Of a DNA stretch of 64,000 nucleotides, positions 47,807 to 59,470 are shown in pieces. Location: contig ML677342.1 in assembly GCA_007922305.1 (NCBI GenBank), positions 186,001-250,000 on the forward strand, in the 5' to 3' direction. The notes below the pieces were generated by a model. The model did not search any database. It was not told the origin of the DNA and saw nothing but the letters and a program-made list of their open reading frames with translations. A program made the translations under genes and the position numbers. The stretch's first letter is position 1, and each line of letters begins with the position of its first letter. The stretch comes from Dermatemys mawii. Taxonomy: Eukaryota; Chordata; Testudines; Dermatemydidae.

Positions 47807-50089
47807 CTAGAATTAAAAAAGAGGTTAACTACAAAACATGAGGAGTATCAATAGTAGAATAATCATCTCATTTTTGCACTGGAAGGCAATTGCTAGCCTC
47901 AACATGCCACCATTCAATTTCCCCATGTCCCCTGGTAGCATCCTCACTGGTGGCAGGATAGGTTGGGCTAGATAAACATTGATACAATAATCCTGATACC
48001 AACCCTGGTTCCAGTGCTGATTGCCTAGGGAAATAATTTCTTTTCTGTAATAATTGAAGTCAACGGGAGTTGAAGGCAGTCAGCATTTGGCTCTTAATTT
48101 GCAACTGTGAAGCATATGGCTGATATGCTGAACATCTCTTGTAAACCGCAGATGCAATGGAAACATAGGAAGTTCTGCAACTTGTAGGACTGAGTCCGCT
48201 ATGTTTTGTACAATGAAATAATCCAGCAATTAAAGAGTTAAACGAGTTCTAAAACATATGTCCATTGGCTAGTTTGTGGTTCAGGTGTTGCTGTGTTTGC
48301 ATTAGAAACAAATGCCGAGGAACAGAGATGATACGTTGCTGCAACTGATGTTCTGGTTTGTGACTCTAGTGTGCCTAGTTTGGAGGCAGATGCTAAGGAA
48401 GAGCAGTTTTAGTGCTGTTACTGACAGAAGTATACTGGTTTATAAGCAGTTTGTCACCATCAATTTTAACTCTATCAACTGCATTCACCAAAATCTGCGT
48501 GGTGATTAAAAGTGGGCAAATTATTTGACAATGACAATATTTGTTGAATAATGGAATAACTGAATAATATTTAACCAACTTTACTTCTAAGATGGTTTAA
48601 ACTACTTTCTCTCTCTCATCTATTATTTAATACAAGGTAGGCATTTTGTTAAGATGTTCAGACTTTTATCTGTGCACATCTTTCAACATGAGAGGATTGG
48701 CCAATGGACCTGGATAGCGGCCTGGAGAGAGCTACAGAAAACACTGCTCCACAACATGGAAGGGAAGCACAATCTACCTGCACCACATCTTCAGAGTTGG
48801 TGCCCTCCCTTGTGCAGAATACTCATGCTGGTTTCACTGCCTTACAGCACGCCCACAACCTCTCTGTAGGCTGCAGCAGCTGGCCCTGTAGCAAGATTTT
48901 TCTATTCAAATGCTAAGAGTATTATAATAAGATAGTTGAAATAGAACTTTTAAGGACACTACATACTAGGTAATGTAATATTAATAATGTTATAAAAGTT
49001 GAGTAAGGAAATCAACTGCATTTTAAATGTTTGAATAAACTATTTTCCTAAGGACTAGACAGAGTAAAACAGGAGAAGGAGCATCAATATTGTCACTAGA
49101 TCAAAGTCTGAAGAGAGATTTTGGTGGATGTGATTGAGAGTGTTTAAATAAAAGATGACAATAAAGCTACTCCTATGATTTTTGGATATTGTGATAGACC
49201 TCCAGAGCATTTAGCTAAACTGTGGACAATAGAGACCTTGTAAGTAGGCCAGAACTTTGACCAAAAGGGATTGATTTGGAGAACAATTACGTAATAACCA
49301 AGAAGGTGAACATATGTCTAGAGAGACAGCAGGATTGCATTCTTACACAGCTTGTTGAATTGTTTACTTGGTCAGCAGCTTTTCTGGCCCAAACCCCGGG
49401 AAACAAGCCAAGAATAAGATGAATACAAAGCATCTACAATCTAGAGACTTATGGAATTATTTGTTGTAAATTGGTTGTGAGGGCAAGAAGGAATAGAAAA
49501 AATTCTAGGCAGGGTGAGTCAAATTTATATCTGGTGTAAGCAGGCACAACTCTGTGGAAGTTGAGAGAGCTGCTCCTGTTTATAAATTGGTCCTATAACT
49601 TTTAAAATGTTAATTTTGCAGGCATGCAGAAGGCAAAGTCAGTTTTAATTCTGTTCTAAAATGTGCAGGACAGAGTTCTAAAAGAGTCAGACCATCAGGG
49701 AGAGAGCATCTATATACAACTGAAATTAAACTTGGCAAAAGATACAAGGTCATGCCAATCCCAGCCTGCATAACAATTAACATTACAAGAGAGCCTATGA
49801 AAATTAGGTGCCCAGCTCCCATTTGCCTGTTAACTCCCTTAGACTCCTTTTTAAAATCCCAATTCTAAGCAATAAGTAGAAGGCTTTTGAAAAATTTAAA
49901 CAACATGAGAAAGATGAGGATTAAGGGCTCTGTATCAAGAAGAAATAATTTAAATTATAGCAAATCCAACAAAGCAACTTAAACGTCAGATGCAGAGAAT
50001 GCTTAATGCAGGGTGTTAAAAGTACAGTCACAGCAGACAAAGGACCTGATTTTGATAATTGGGTAAAAAAACCTGTGTCTGCATAACTG

Positions 50090-50290
50090 GTGGCTAGAGC
50101 TCTGGACTGGGACCCATGAGACGTGTGCTATTTCTGACTCTGCCAGTGGGCTACTAGATGGCCTTTGACAAGTCACTACACCTCTCAATGCCTTAGTTTT
50201 TCCATTTATAAAAAGGGACTACTCAGTCCTCCTTTCTTAACCATTTTGAAATTGACAGGAGAAAAGTTCTTTATGAGAGCTAGATAGCAT
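50090..50290 (+). mobile_element. MIR-type SINE fossil
   Basis: gagctctggactgggacc, then tctgactctgccagtggg, gacaagtcactacacctctc and ccttagtttttccatttat follow the order of the MIR core. Length and divergence fit an ancient amniote copy. Confidence 0.75.
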
Positions 50291-51994
50291 TATTAGCAAG
50301 ATTATGTACGCAAATGACCAAGTAGATGTGTAGGGTGTTTTTATGGATGCAGTTATTCTGACTGAACACATTATTGCATAATAATTGTATGTGGAAAATG
50401 TGTGTACCTTTTTGCATACATACACATGAAGATGCAGACCTGAAGGCATACTATAGATAGGAAAATTGGATCTCTAAAAAGCTTATATGCTATTGGAGCA
50501 AGAAGATAAGGAAACAGGAAACTGCTTAACATGTGGATCTAATTAATTCTTTATAAAAGGGGAAGACAAGAGCTGCTTAAGATGAGGCTCCTTTTTCCTG
50601 GTCAGACAGGGAGGGGCTAAATAGAGTGCAGACTGCAATGAAAAAGACTATAGAAAGACCAAGACACTTTAATTCCATGATATTTAAATAAATTTGCATA
50701 TGAATAAGTAAACCTCAAACAATATATTTAAGCATTTCATTACTGACATAAATATAGCCCCAAAGTTTCCTACTGCATCCTGAAGAACCTCAAATTTACA
50801 ATTATAGGGAGTACAATGAAAGGAACAGTTTCTTTTGTACCATTGTATCTAGCCAGGGATTCAAAAAATTCTGAAGAACCTAGTAACTGTTTCTCAATTT
50901 GTAAACTTCATTCATGGCTTGTAATAATCTGATAAAGTTCTGGGCTTTTATGGTTTCCATTGCTTTGTGATACAGAGAATTGTGCAAGAAAGAAGAATAG
51001 GGAGAATGTAACCTTCAGAAGTAAGTACAAAGTCCATCTCCTTGTTCAGTCTTTTGCTGGTGGGGTGAGGAGAGTACTTTTAGGTTTGGGGTGGGGGGAA
51101 TCTCTCTTTTTGTTTTCACTTGTCAGCTTGTTTTGTATTGTTGGGACATACACCCATGTGCCCAAAGACAATTGTGCTTGGGCTCATTTTAAAAATCAGG
51201 AAATTAGTAAATATGTAATTTTCTGAGAGCAAACACAGAACGGGAATGCATCAGTTTACTGAGATGTTGGAGGTGGGCTTTCCCTGTTATTCAGAAATGC
51301 ATATAGAACTTTTGAGAATTATTTGATGACCCATTTTCTGGTAGAGGAACACTTCTATACCATACCAAGGGAGAAAATTCCAAATCTTGTATTTGATCTT
51401 TCTTTCCGGAGTAGACAAAAGGTATTATGGAAGCAATCATTTGGGGAAGAGTTGGTGTGAAGAGAAAGGAGGACATGGTTTGCATGACAAGCTCCAGTGT
51501 ACACACGCATGCTCTATATGATGGACCATAGAAGGATGAATTATTGTAGCTCATGGACAGAGGACAGGAGTTCATTAATGTTCATTTCAGCCCAAACAAT
51601 TTTGTGCTAAGGAAAATTAAGCTACAAATTCAGTAGGAACCTATAATTATGGGTAGGTGATTCATGCTTCTGTTTAAAAAATTGTAAATTACTCATCTAA
51701 CTATGCAAATTTGCCTCCACCCACTTTGGTTTATGAAATTCCCTGTTTAAACACTGATTCTTCTTCCTTGTATGTCTGATGTAAATGTAGAGAAACAACT
51801 ATTTTGTCACATTTATATGCTTAAGGCAGATATTTGCATCTGGAGTAGCAGAGTGTATTGTTGTGATGCCTCCTTCATATTTGTGAATCGGGCATTGAGT
51901 TGTTATATGTTCCATGGTCTGCTCTGGGTAACCACGGTCTTTAATCTTCCATCTGAGCAGCAAGTATCTGCATCTGTTATGGTTTGTGTGTGTG

Positions 51995-52430
51995 ACAGGG
52001 TGCTAGCAGAAAAAACTGCCTAGCTAACTCTCTGTCACTCCAGCTACAAGTAAGAAAGGTAAATTGAGGCTGGGGAGGCCACTTGGCCCTGATCAGTGAA
52101 GCCGGACCAGCTGCTGCCTCTTCAGGCTGAGGCTGGATAAAAGCCCCAGGGGAAGGAAGCCAGGGGAGGAGCTAGGAAGCTGCTCTAAGGGAAAGTAGGG
52201 GGAGGAATGGTTTGCCTTTCTCTCTTCCTGGGAGACAAGCAGACAGGAAGTGTATATATTGTGCTGTAAAGGTGGTGGGAGCATCTCTTGTAAAATAAAG
52301 CACCAGGTGAGCACTGCAGACAAGGACTCTGGGTGACTTTCTGGGTCAAGTGGGGGCAGGAGCTAGGAGGGCCCTGCAGGGACCCTGTTAGAGTGTGGAC
52401 ATGGTTTAGGGTTGCCTATGTGCTTTGTAG
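51995..52430 (+). mobile_element. Possible solo LTR
   Basis: The segment starts tgacagggtgctagcag, has a TATA-like ggataaaagcc near 52135 and a poly(A)-signal-like gtaaaataaagcacc near 52290, in the order expected for an LTR. No second LTR or target duplication was identified. Confidence 0.4.
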
Positions 52431-52435
52431 AAGTG

Positions 52436-52531
52436 ACAAAGAGTCCTGTGGCACCTAAAAGACTAACTAAAGTTTTAAAGCATAAGCTTTTGTGGGCTAA
52501 TACCCACTTTGTCGGATGCAAGATGCTTTGT
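52436..52531 (+). mobile_element. Half copy of the foldback element seen at 4731
   Basis: tcctgtggcacctaaaagac, then actaaagttttaaagcat and cccactttgtcggatgc correspond to one arm of the palindromic element at 4731-4935. The second arm is absent. Confidence 0.6.
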
Positions 52532-53805
52532 GGAGATCAAAGTTGGGGATCTTCTGCATTGTGTCTTTCACAAGGTGTTTGTTTGTGACTTTTTGAATGC
52601 TGAATGATATAGAGGTACTAAACTGCATTTTTTCTTACAGTGGAGAACAAAGAAATGTAACAAATCAATGTACTATTCATGACTATAATGGTACTCAGTT
52701 TTTTCAGTCCTGGGTCATTTCCCTTTTTCAGTAGTTCTCTACACGGCAGGTAAAATGTCCAATTAAGGCTCAGCATTTCCAGAGGGAAACTAGTAGTAAA
52801 CAAAATGAAAGTGCTTATAATAGTGGAAATCATATAATTGTACTGCACCTTAACCTAGCAACAATTATTCATACACAACTCCATTAAAATTGACCGTTTA
52901 AGTGCAGCTCATAAAGGCAGCTCTGATGCTATAACATTTGCAAGTTTTGCTGAGGTTAGGAGACTTGCCCTTCTCTCTCTCTAAATACATGAGATCCTTG
53001 GAGTCTGTTTCTAGAACAGTACTGGTAATGATTTAGACCCCATGCATGTTCTGGTCATTGTGTATGAGCAAGCATTTCATTTTCAGGTGTTTTCTTTCAT
53101 TCCTGTGCAGAGGGGTCAGCCCAAAGCTAGTGTCAGAATCTTCTGGTTGTGACATCACAGAAACTGACAGGGGAGTGACTATTGCAGCCTTGCAGAATAA
53201 GTTAGGACATCAATGCATGGATAATGCAGAAGGAGGAAGATGGGGCTGATTGAAAGGAAGAAAACATTTATTTACATACAAATATCGTAGGGGGTGATGT
53301 TGAGTTGTACTCCTCCATGTGTAAAGCTTTGCAAGGATAGGATTTAGGTGAAAATTCCTTAAAATCAAAGCCCACAGAGTTTTCAAGGCATCGTGCCATC
53401 TGGGGGGCAGGGTTACAGTGCTTTCCATGGTAGCTCTGGGGGTGTTCAAACACCATTGTGGGCATAGCAGTGTGGAACACTTTAAGGGTTTCTACAGATC
53501 CTACTGATGGAGCAAACCCATGAGTCTGTGGAGGAAGAGATGAAGATGGGAACCCACAGCAGGCTGACAGTGAGGCTACTGAAGCTCTTCTGCTGGCCCA
53601 TCTGGTGCAGAAAAATGCAAGCAAATTGTCCCACATTCAGCAATAGTCTAAAGGTAGCAGATCTTGTACTGGCCAAGGTGCATAAGGGAAAATGTGCACT
53701 CGGAGGTCACAGGGCAAGGCGTGAATAATTAGGCACTACTGAAAAAATCTCAGCAGTTACTCACTGGGCATGCTCACAAATGATTTTTCAATTGCTTAAA
53801 ACTGT

Positions 53806-54106
53806 ATTAGAGAGACAAGGTGAGTGAGGTAATCACTTTTATTGAACCAGTTTCTGTTGGTAAAAGGGAGAAGCTTTGAAGCTACTCAGAGCTGTTCTTC
53901 AGGTCTGGGAAAGGTACTCAGAGCTAAATATAAGGTGGAACAGACTGGTCAGGATAGTTACCCACATTCTGAGAGACCATTCAAGATGAAGTGTCCTGTT
54001 AATACCTCTCCACTCATAGTCCAAAAAGGAGGGGAGGGGGAGGATTAGTGGGTTACAGATTGTTGTAATAAGCCATAAATCCATTCCCTTTGTTAAGACC
54101 ATGATT
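53806..54106. mobile_element. Second copy of the 30871 foldback element
   Basis: gagagacaaggtgagtgagg, gaaccagtttctgttggt, cagagctgttcttcaggtc, gtggaacagactggtc and gtgggttacagattgttg match the reverse orientation of the 30871-31285 repeat, including its interior. Confidence 0.7.
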
Positions 54107-54962
54107 TCTAGCAAGCTATGACTTTAAGCTCCCAGCCTTATCTTTTGAAGGTTTTGTGCAGGTTTCCTTTGAGAATAAGGTGTGAACTACAGTGACAAGC
54201 TAAATTGCAAGTGTGGCTGTGGATGTACACCTCAGTGGGCACTATTCACACACCAAGTCTCAACTTCTGCTGTTTTGAGTTATTTTGTGTGAAAAAAGTG
54301 TGCCAATAATTTTTTTACAATGATACAAGTATGCTTTTCTCAGTCTTGCTCAACACATATGGCTAAATGGATTTCCCCCTAAGTTTTAAAAAACAGCAAC
54401 AAAAAAATTTCATCTTTAGATTGAGTACCACTGTGGAAAATTTCAATTCAAAGTGAAATTTTAGGACAGTTCTAAGCAACTGAAAAATGGGGTCTTGCAA
54501 CCTTCTGCTTATCGAGTGACTAATCTAATGGGCCAGAATCTCAGAATGGGCTGGTGTAAATGAGCATAACTCCATGGATTATAATTGAAATGTATTGATT
54601 TACACTGTAGAGAATCTGGCCCAATATGTATAATTTTGAAAATAGGTTTCCAGAACTGCCACACTGGAAATTTGGCTTCCTCAGGGGCAAATACTTCCAT
54701 CCAAAAACTGGGGGCACCAAATGCTGGCAAACCACTGCAGTTCTATCTCTGGAGAGGGAGTGAGGAAAGAGTGATGGTGAAGAGGGATTGCAGATGCATG
54801 GAATACAGAGCTCCTTGGCGCTCATTGAGACACATTTTTTTGTCAGGCCTGGTGGATCCAATCCTATGCAATTAATCTTGTGACCATACCCCTTCCAGAA
54901 GGGGAATGGTCACATGATTCTTCCCTGGGAGTTGCTACAGCCCTAGAAGTACAGTAGAGTAT

Positions 54963-55132
54963 TAGGGTATGTCTTCACTACCTGCCGGATCGGCGGGTAG
55001 TGATTGATCTTTTGGTGATCAATTTATCACATTTGGTCAAGATGCACCGACTTCAGCTACGTTATGCACATAACTGAAGTTGCGTATCTTAGATCAATAA
55101 TCACCTCTGCACGCCCACTGTATACCAGCCCT
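54963..55132. mobile_element. Short DNA transposon with 7/8 TSD
   Basis: The left end tagggtatgtcttcact and the right end ctgtataccagccct are imperfect inverted repeats. The flanks tagagtat (54955-54962) and tagagttt (55133-55140) differ at one base. The interior matches the outer parts of the 38579-39050 element (tcagctacgt, gttgcgtatcttagatc). Confidence 0.7.
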
Positions 55133-55138
55133 TAGAGT

Positions 55139-55790
55139 TTAAAGCTAGAAGGAGGCATTAGATCACCAAGTCTCAACTCGTATATATCACAGGGGCTGTC
55201 CACAATTTATGTAACACATTTAATGTTTTTTCAAGACTACAACTTTGTAACACTAACAAAATTAAGGCCCCATCTTGTAATAGTCACATAATTCATGGAC
55301 AGCCACATACGTCACTAAATTTCACCTAGTAATCCCTGTATTGAGCCCGGTGATTTGTGGTTGGTTGATGCATGACTTCCAGAAAATCGGTGTCTTGATA
55401 CGAAGACATCAAGAGACGGAGAATCCATCACTTCCTTTTGGTAGTTTGTTCCAGTAGTTAATCACCCTCATTGTTAAAATTTTGTATCTAACTTAAATTG
55501 GTCTAGCTTCAGCTTCCAGGCACTGGATCTTGTTAGGCCTTTTTCCACTAGATTAAAGAGCCCTTTAGGATCAATATTTTCTCCTCATGAAGGTACTTAT
55601 ACACTGTGGTCAAGTCACCTCAAACATTTTTTGATAAACAGACTGAGATCTTTAAGTCTCTCATTGGAAGACATTCTCTGCAGACACTTGGATCATTTTT
55701 TATGGCTCTTTTATGGGCTCTCTCCAACTTTTCAACATTCTTTCAAAATGTAGACACCAGTGTTCCTGTACTGATCTCACAATGCCAAAT
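55139..55790 (-). mobile_element. CR1-like LINE 3' fragment, antisense
   Basis: In reverse complement the text includes gaggtgacttgaccacag, then ggaacaaactaccaaaagg and gtgatggattctccgtctc, the expected order of a CR1 3' region. It is diverged and non-coding. Confidence 0.6.
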
Positions 55791-55800
55791 ACACAGCTAA

Positions 55801-56251
55801 AAGTACTTCCTTACTCGTGCTCACCGCATACCCACACCCCGTAACTGCTCCCTGTGATCCTCCCCATCAAACTCCCCCCCCCACCATCTCTAACCGCCCC
55901 TCACGAACCTCCCCTCATCCAACCACCTCCTGCTCCTAGGCCCCTGACTGCCCTCTGAGACTCCCTGCCCCTTATCCAACCCCCACATCCCTCCCCCTTA
56001 CCATGCTGCTCAAAGTGGCAGGAGCTCGCAGCCCCGCCCCCCCGGCCAGAGCCAGCCACACCACTGCTGCACTGCTCGGCAGGAGCAGCAGGCCAGAGTG
56101 CTGGCAGAGTGGTGTGCTGAGGCTGCAGGGGAGGGAGGAGAGCAGGGGAGGGGGATGCGGGGGCTAGTCTCCGTGGCCAGGAACTCAGGAGCCGGGCAGG
56201 ACAGTCCAGCAGGCAGGATGTGGCCCATGGGCCATAGTTTCCCTACCTCTG
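55801..56251. mobile_element. 5'-truncated hAT-type element
   Basis: The right end, ggcccatgggccatagtttccctacctctg (56222-56251), resembles the right end of 14262-14909, and the C-rich then G-rich interior is shared with that element. The CAGGGG-type left terminus was not found and no target duplication was seen. Confidence 0.65.
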
Positions 56252-56705
56252 TGATAGAAGTCTATAAAATCATGACTGCTGTGGAAAAAGTAAATAAGGA
56301 AGTATAATTTATTCCTTCTCATAACACAAAAACTAGTGGTCACCAAATGGAATTAATAGGCTGCAGGTTTAAAACAAACAAAAGGAAATATTTTTTTTAT
56401 ACAGTGCACAAACAACCTATGGAACTCCTTGCCAGAGGATGTAGTAAAGGCCAAGACTATAACAGGGTTCAAAAAAGAACTAGATAAGTTCATGGACGAT
56501 AGGTCCATCAATGGCTATTAGCCAGGATGGGCAGAGATGGTGTCACTAGCCTCTGTTTGCCAGAAGCTGGGAATGGGCAGCAGGGGATGGATCACTCGAT
56601 GATTACCTGTTCTGTTTATTTCCTCTGAGGCACCTGGCATTGGCCACTGTTGGAGGACTATACTGGGCTAGATGGACCTTTGGTATGGTCCATTCTTATG
56701 TTCTT
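56252..56705 (+). mobile_element. CR1 LINE 3' end
   Basis: ctataaaatcatgactgctg, aactccttgccagaggatg, gaactagataagttcatgg, ccagaagctgggaatgggc, gggctagatggacctttgg and the terminal ttcttatgttctta are the standard CR1 3' region in correct order. It is only moderately diverged, so it is among the younger CR1 copies here. Confidence 0.93.
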
Positions 56706-56778
56706 ACACCCACTATAAGGCCCCTTTACCCACCTACAGCAGTGTAAATGAGAATCAGGCCCATTATGTTTTACTTAC

Positions 56779-56897
56779 CTGGCCACCCTTCCACGCAGGT
56801 CTCCAAATCCATGTAGGTATTTATGATCCAAACTTTGAACAGCAAAAGTAGTTCCTGTTGCAACATTATCTCTTGTTCTTATTTGTTTCTCCAAAAC
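56779..56897 (-). CDS. FAM81B: FAM81B coding exon
   Basis: Thirty-nine codons plus two bases: VLEKQIRTRDNVATGTTFAV, then QSLDHKYLHGFGDLRGRVA, and AG, which joins A of the next exon to make Arg. The acceptor is tttgtag and the donor is gtaagt on the minus strand. Confidence 0.92.
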
Positions 56898-57540
56898 CTA
56901 CAAATTCACAGTCACATCCTATTAGCTTGTTTAGTTTAACCACTTCATTATTCATTTACTAATATTTCAAATCTTAGCAAAAACATCTTTTAAAGAAGGA
57001 ATTCCCTAAGTTTTCATTTCAGTTTTTATAGCACAGCTGTACTCCTTTATAGTATCTATCTAAATTACACAAATAAAAACTACATTGCAAGAACATTAAG
57101 GTTGCAAAGTCAAGCAATTAAAAGTCAGGAAATCCCAAATGAAGGTTGCCTATGAAAACTTAATTTGCCCCCTTTGTGCATATGCATTATGATTCAGTTT
57201 TTGATTATATGATCACATGCTATTTTTTCCATAGGACCCAGGCTGCATTAAAGTGTACAGCATGATCTGTTTTATCCTCATTCTTCAATGTGTAGGCACA
57301 TACCTTAATTACTATATTCTATGCAAACCCTACTCTGAAGACAGAGTTAATTTTCTCATGTGCTTTTCAAAGGCGTTCATCATTATAACATCTGAGCGCT
57401 TCTCAAACATTAATTTATTTTAAAAACATCCTGTGAGGTATTACTCCCATTTTACAGATGGATAACTAAGGCACAAAAAGATTAAGGTAAAAAAATCTAC
57501 TTATTTTGGGTCCTTCAAATTTTGGAATCTGAAGAAATAG

Positions 57541-57935
57541 GATATGGACCTGAGGCTAAAGAGGATCCTAATGGAAGCAGGAAGGAATCCACTGATTGTT
57601 CTTCACATGGAAACAAATGATACTGCTAGAATTTTGCTGGGGCACATCAAGGAAGACTACACCCGGCCAAGAGAGACACTTAAAGAAATGGGAGCTCAGG
57701 TGATCTTCAATGGAATTCTACCTGTCCCTAGAAGAGGACAATGAAGATGAGACAAGATTATGATGGCTCAGGCAGTGGTGCTATAAGGAGGGTTTGGGAA
57801 TGTTCGACTACTTGGAAGCATTCACGGATATAGGACTGTTCTAATGGGATAGACTCCACCTGAGCAGAGAGGGAAATAGACTTCTGGGATGGACAACTGA
57901 TTGCAAGACCTTTAAACTAGGAATCTGGGATATGC
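57541..57935 (+). pseudogene. CR1 ORF1 esterase-domain fossil
   Basis: The frame reading LIVLHMETNDTARILLGH, then MGAQVIFNGILPVPRRGQ, matches the SGNH-type esterase domain of CR1 ORF1 (the xxGTND-like block and the ILPVP block). It is followed by degraded sequence of the GRDGIHLS type (gatagactccacctgagc). It is a dead retroelement coding fragment in a FAM81B intron. Confidence 0.8.
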
Positions 57936-58384
57936 TTATGTAATCACCATGCCTGATTCCAGTACTCACTTTTATAGTCCAGTCCCCCTTTCAAGTGGAC
58001 TCTTCTGAGGATTACCCCTCAAAACAAAGTTTATTCAAACCATAAAGAAGGCGACGCGGAGTCTGGTGGTGCAGTTGGCTCCCTGCTGAATGTTGTGTAT
58101 GCTGTGCATGCTGAAATGCAGATTTGCCTTGTTTCTTGTCATTTCTCCCTCCTGCTGCCTCAAGGACTCTGTATACTACTTATATGTAAACTAAAGTAAA
58201 CACACATTCCTTTGTTTAGGATAGAACTGTTTAACAACTTTTGGCTAGTCAAGACTGTGTGGGTTTGAACATGTGCTAGCAACATTAAACAGGGGAATTA
58301 ATAACTTTACGTATAATTTTGCTACATACACTTCTCCATATTATTGACCAACAAGTTATCAGTTTTCAAATGATATCTTCCAAA

Positions 58385-59470
58385 GCATATTTTGTATGAC
58401 TAACAACAAGAATTTTTGCTATAAGATGGAGATGTATCAGCTGGAAGTGACAGAGGAGGAGAAAGACCTGGGTGTTTTGATAAATCATAGGATGATTAGG
58501 AGCCACCAATATAATGCAGCCATGAAAAAGATTTATGCGATCCTTGGATACATCAGGCGAGGTATTTCCAGTAGAGATAGAGAAGTGTTGTTATCATTAC
58601 ACAAGGCATTGGTGAGACCTCATTTGGAAAACTGTGCAGTTCTGGTCTCCTTTGTTAAAGAAAGATGAATTCAAACTGGAACAGGTGCAGAGAAAGGCTA
58701 CTAGGATGATCAGAGGAACGGGGAACCTACCTTAGGAATGGGGAACCTACCTTATGAAAGGAGATTTAAGGAGCTTGGCTTGTGAAGCCTAACAAATGAA
58801 GGCTGAGAGGAGTTATGATTGCTCGCTATAAATACATGAGAGGGATAAACACCATAGGAAGGAGAAGAATAATTTACGTTAAGGGCAAATGTTGGCACAA
58901 GAACAAATGTATAATAAATGGTCATCAAGAAGTTTAGGCATAAAATTAGACAAAAGTTTCTAACCATCAGAAAAGCGAAGTTCCAAAGGAAGTAGTGCGG
59001 GCAAAAAAAAATAATCCTAACTTGTACTAAACTTGATACATTTTTGGAGGGGATGACATACAGCCCACGTGCAACTGCTATTAGCAAATAGCTCCAGTGG
59101 GGAGAGCTCTGAGTTACTACCAAGAATTCTTTCCCAGGTGTCAGGCTGGTGGGTCTTGCTCACATGCTCATGGTCTAATTGACTGCCATATTTGAAGTTG
59201 AGAAGGAATTTTTTCTAGGTGAGATTGGCAGAGACCCTGCGGTTTTTTAGCCTTCCTTTGGGCCCTGGGTCTCTTGCTGGTTTGACCTAGAGTAAATGGG
59301 GGATTGTCTGTAACTTTAAATGAAGATTTGAGGACTTCAGTAACTCAATCAGAAATCATGGGCCTATTACAGGAATGGGTTGGTGAAGTTCTGTGACCTG
59401 CAATGTCCAGGAGGATAGACTAGAGGATCTTGAGGGTCCCTTTGTGCCTTACAGTCTATGAGTCAATAAG
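58385..59470 (+). pseudogene. CR1 ORF2 reverse-transcriptase C-terminal fossil plus 3' UTR
   Basis: The frame EEEKDLGVLINHRMIRSHQY, then DREVLLSLHKALVRPHLENC, is the classic CR1 ORF2 end. It is followed by a degraded 3' region (ggagttatgattgctcgc, cccttttgtgcc-like text and agtctatgagtc at the end). Frameshifts after about 58668 show it is inactive. It may be the same insertion as 57541-57935 with the middle lost. Confidence 0.82.

Larger units (their letters stand above)
47807..56778 (-). other. FAM81B 9.0-kb intron
   Basis: The largest gap between FAM81B exons. It contains an MIR-like SINE (50090-50290), a possible LTR (51995-52430), a half foldback copy (52436-52531), a foldback element (53806-54106), a small DNA transposon (54963-55132), an antisense CR1 (55139-55790), a hAT fragment (55801-56251) and a CR1 tail (56252-56705). 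The stretch 47850-50080 is AT-rich with no feature recognised. Confidence 0.75.
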
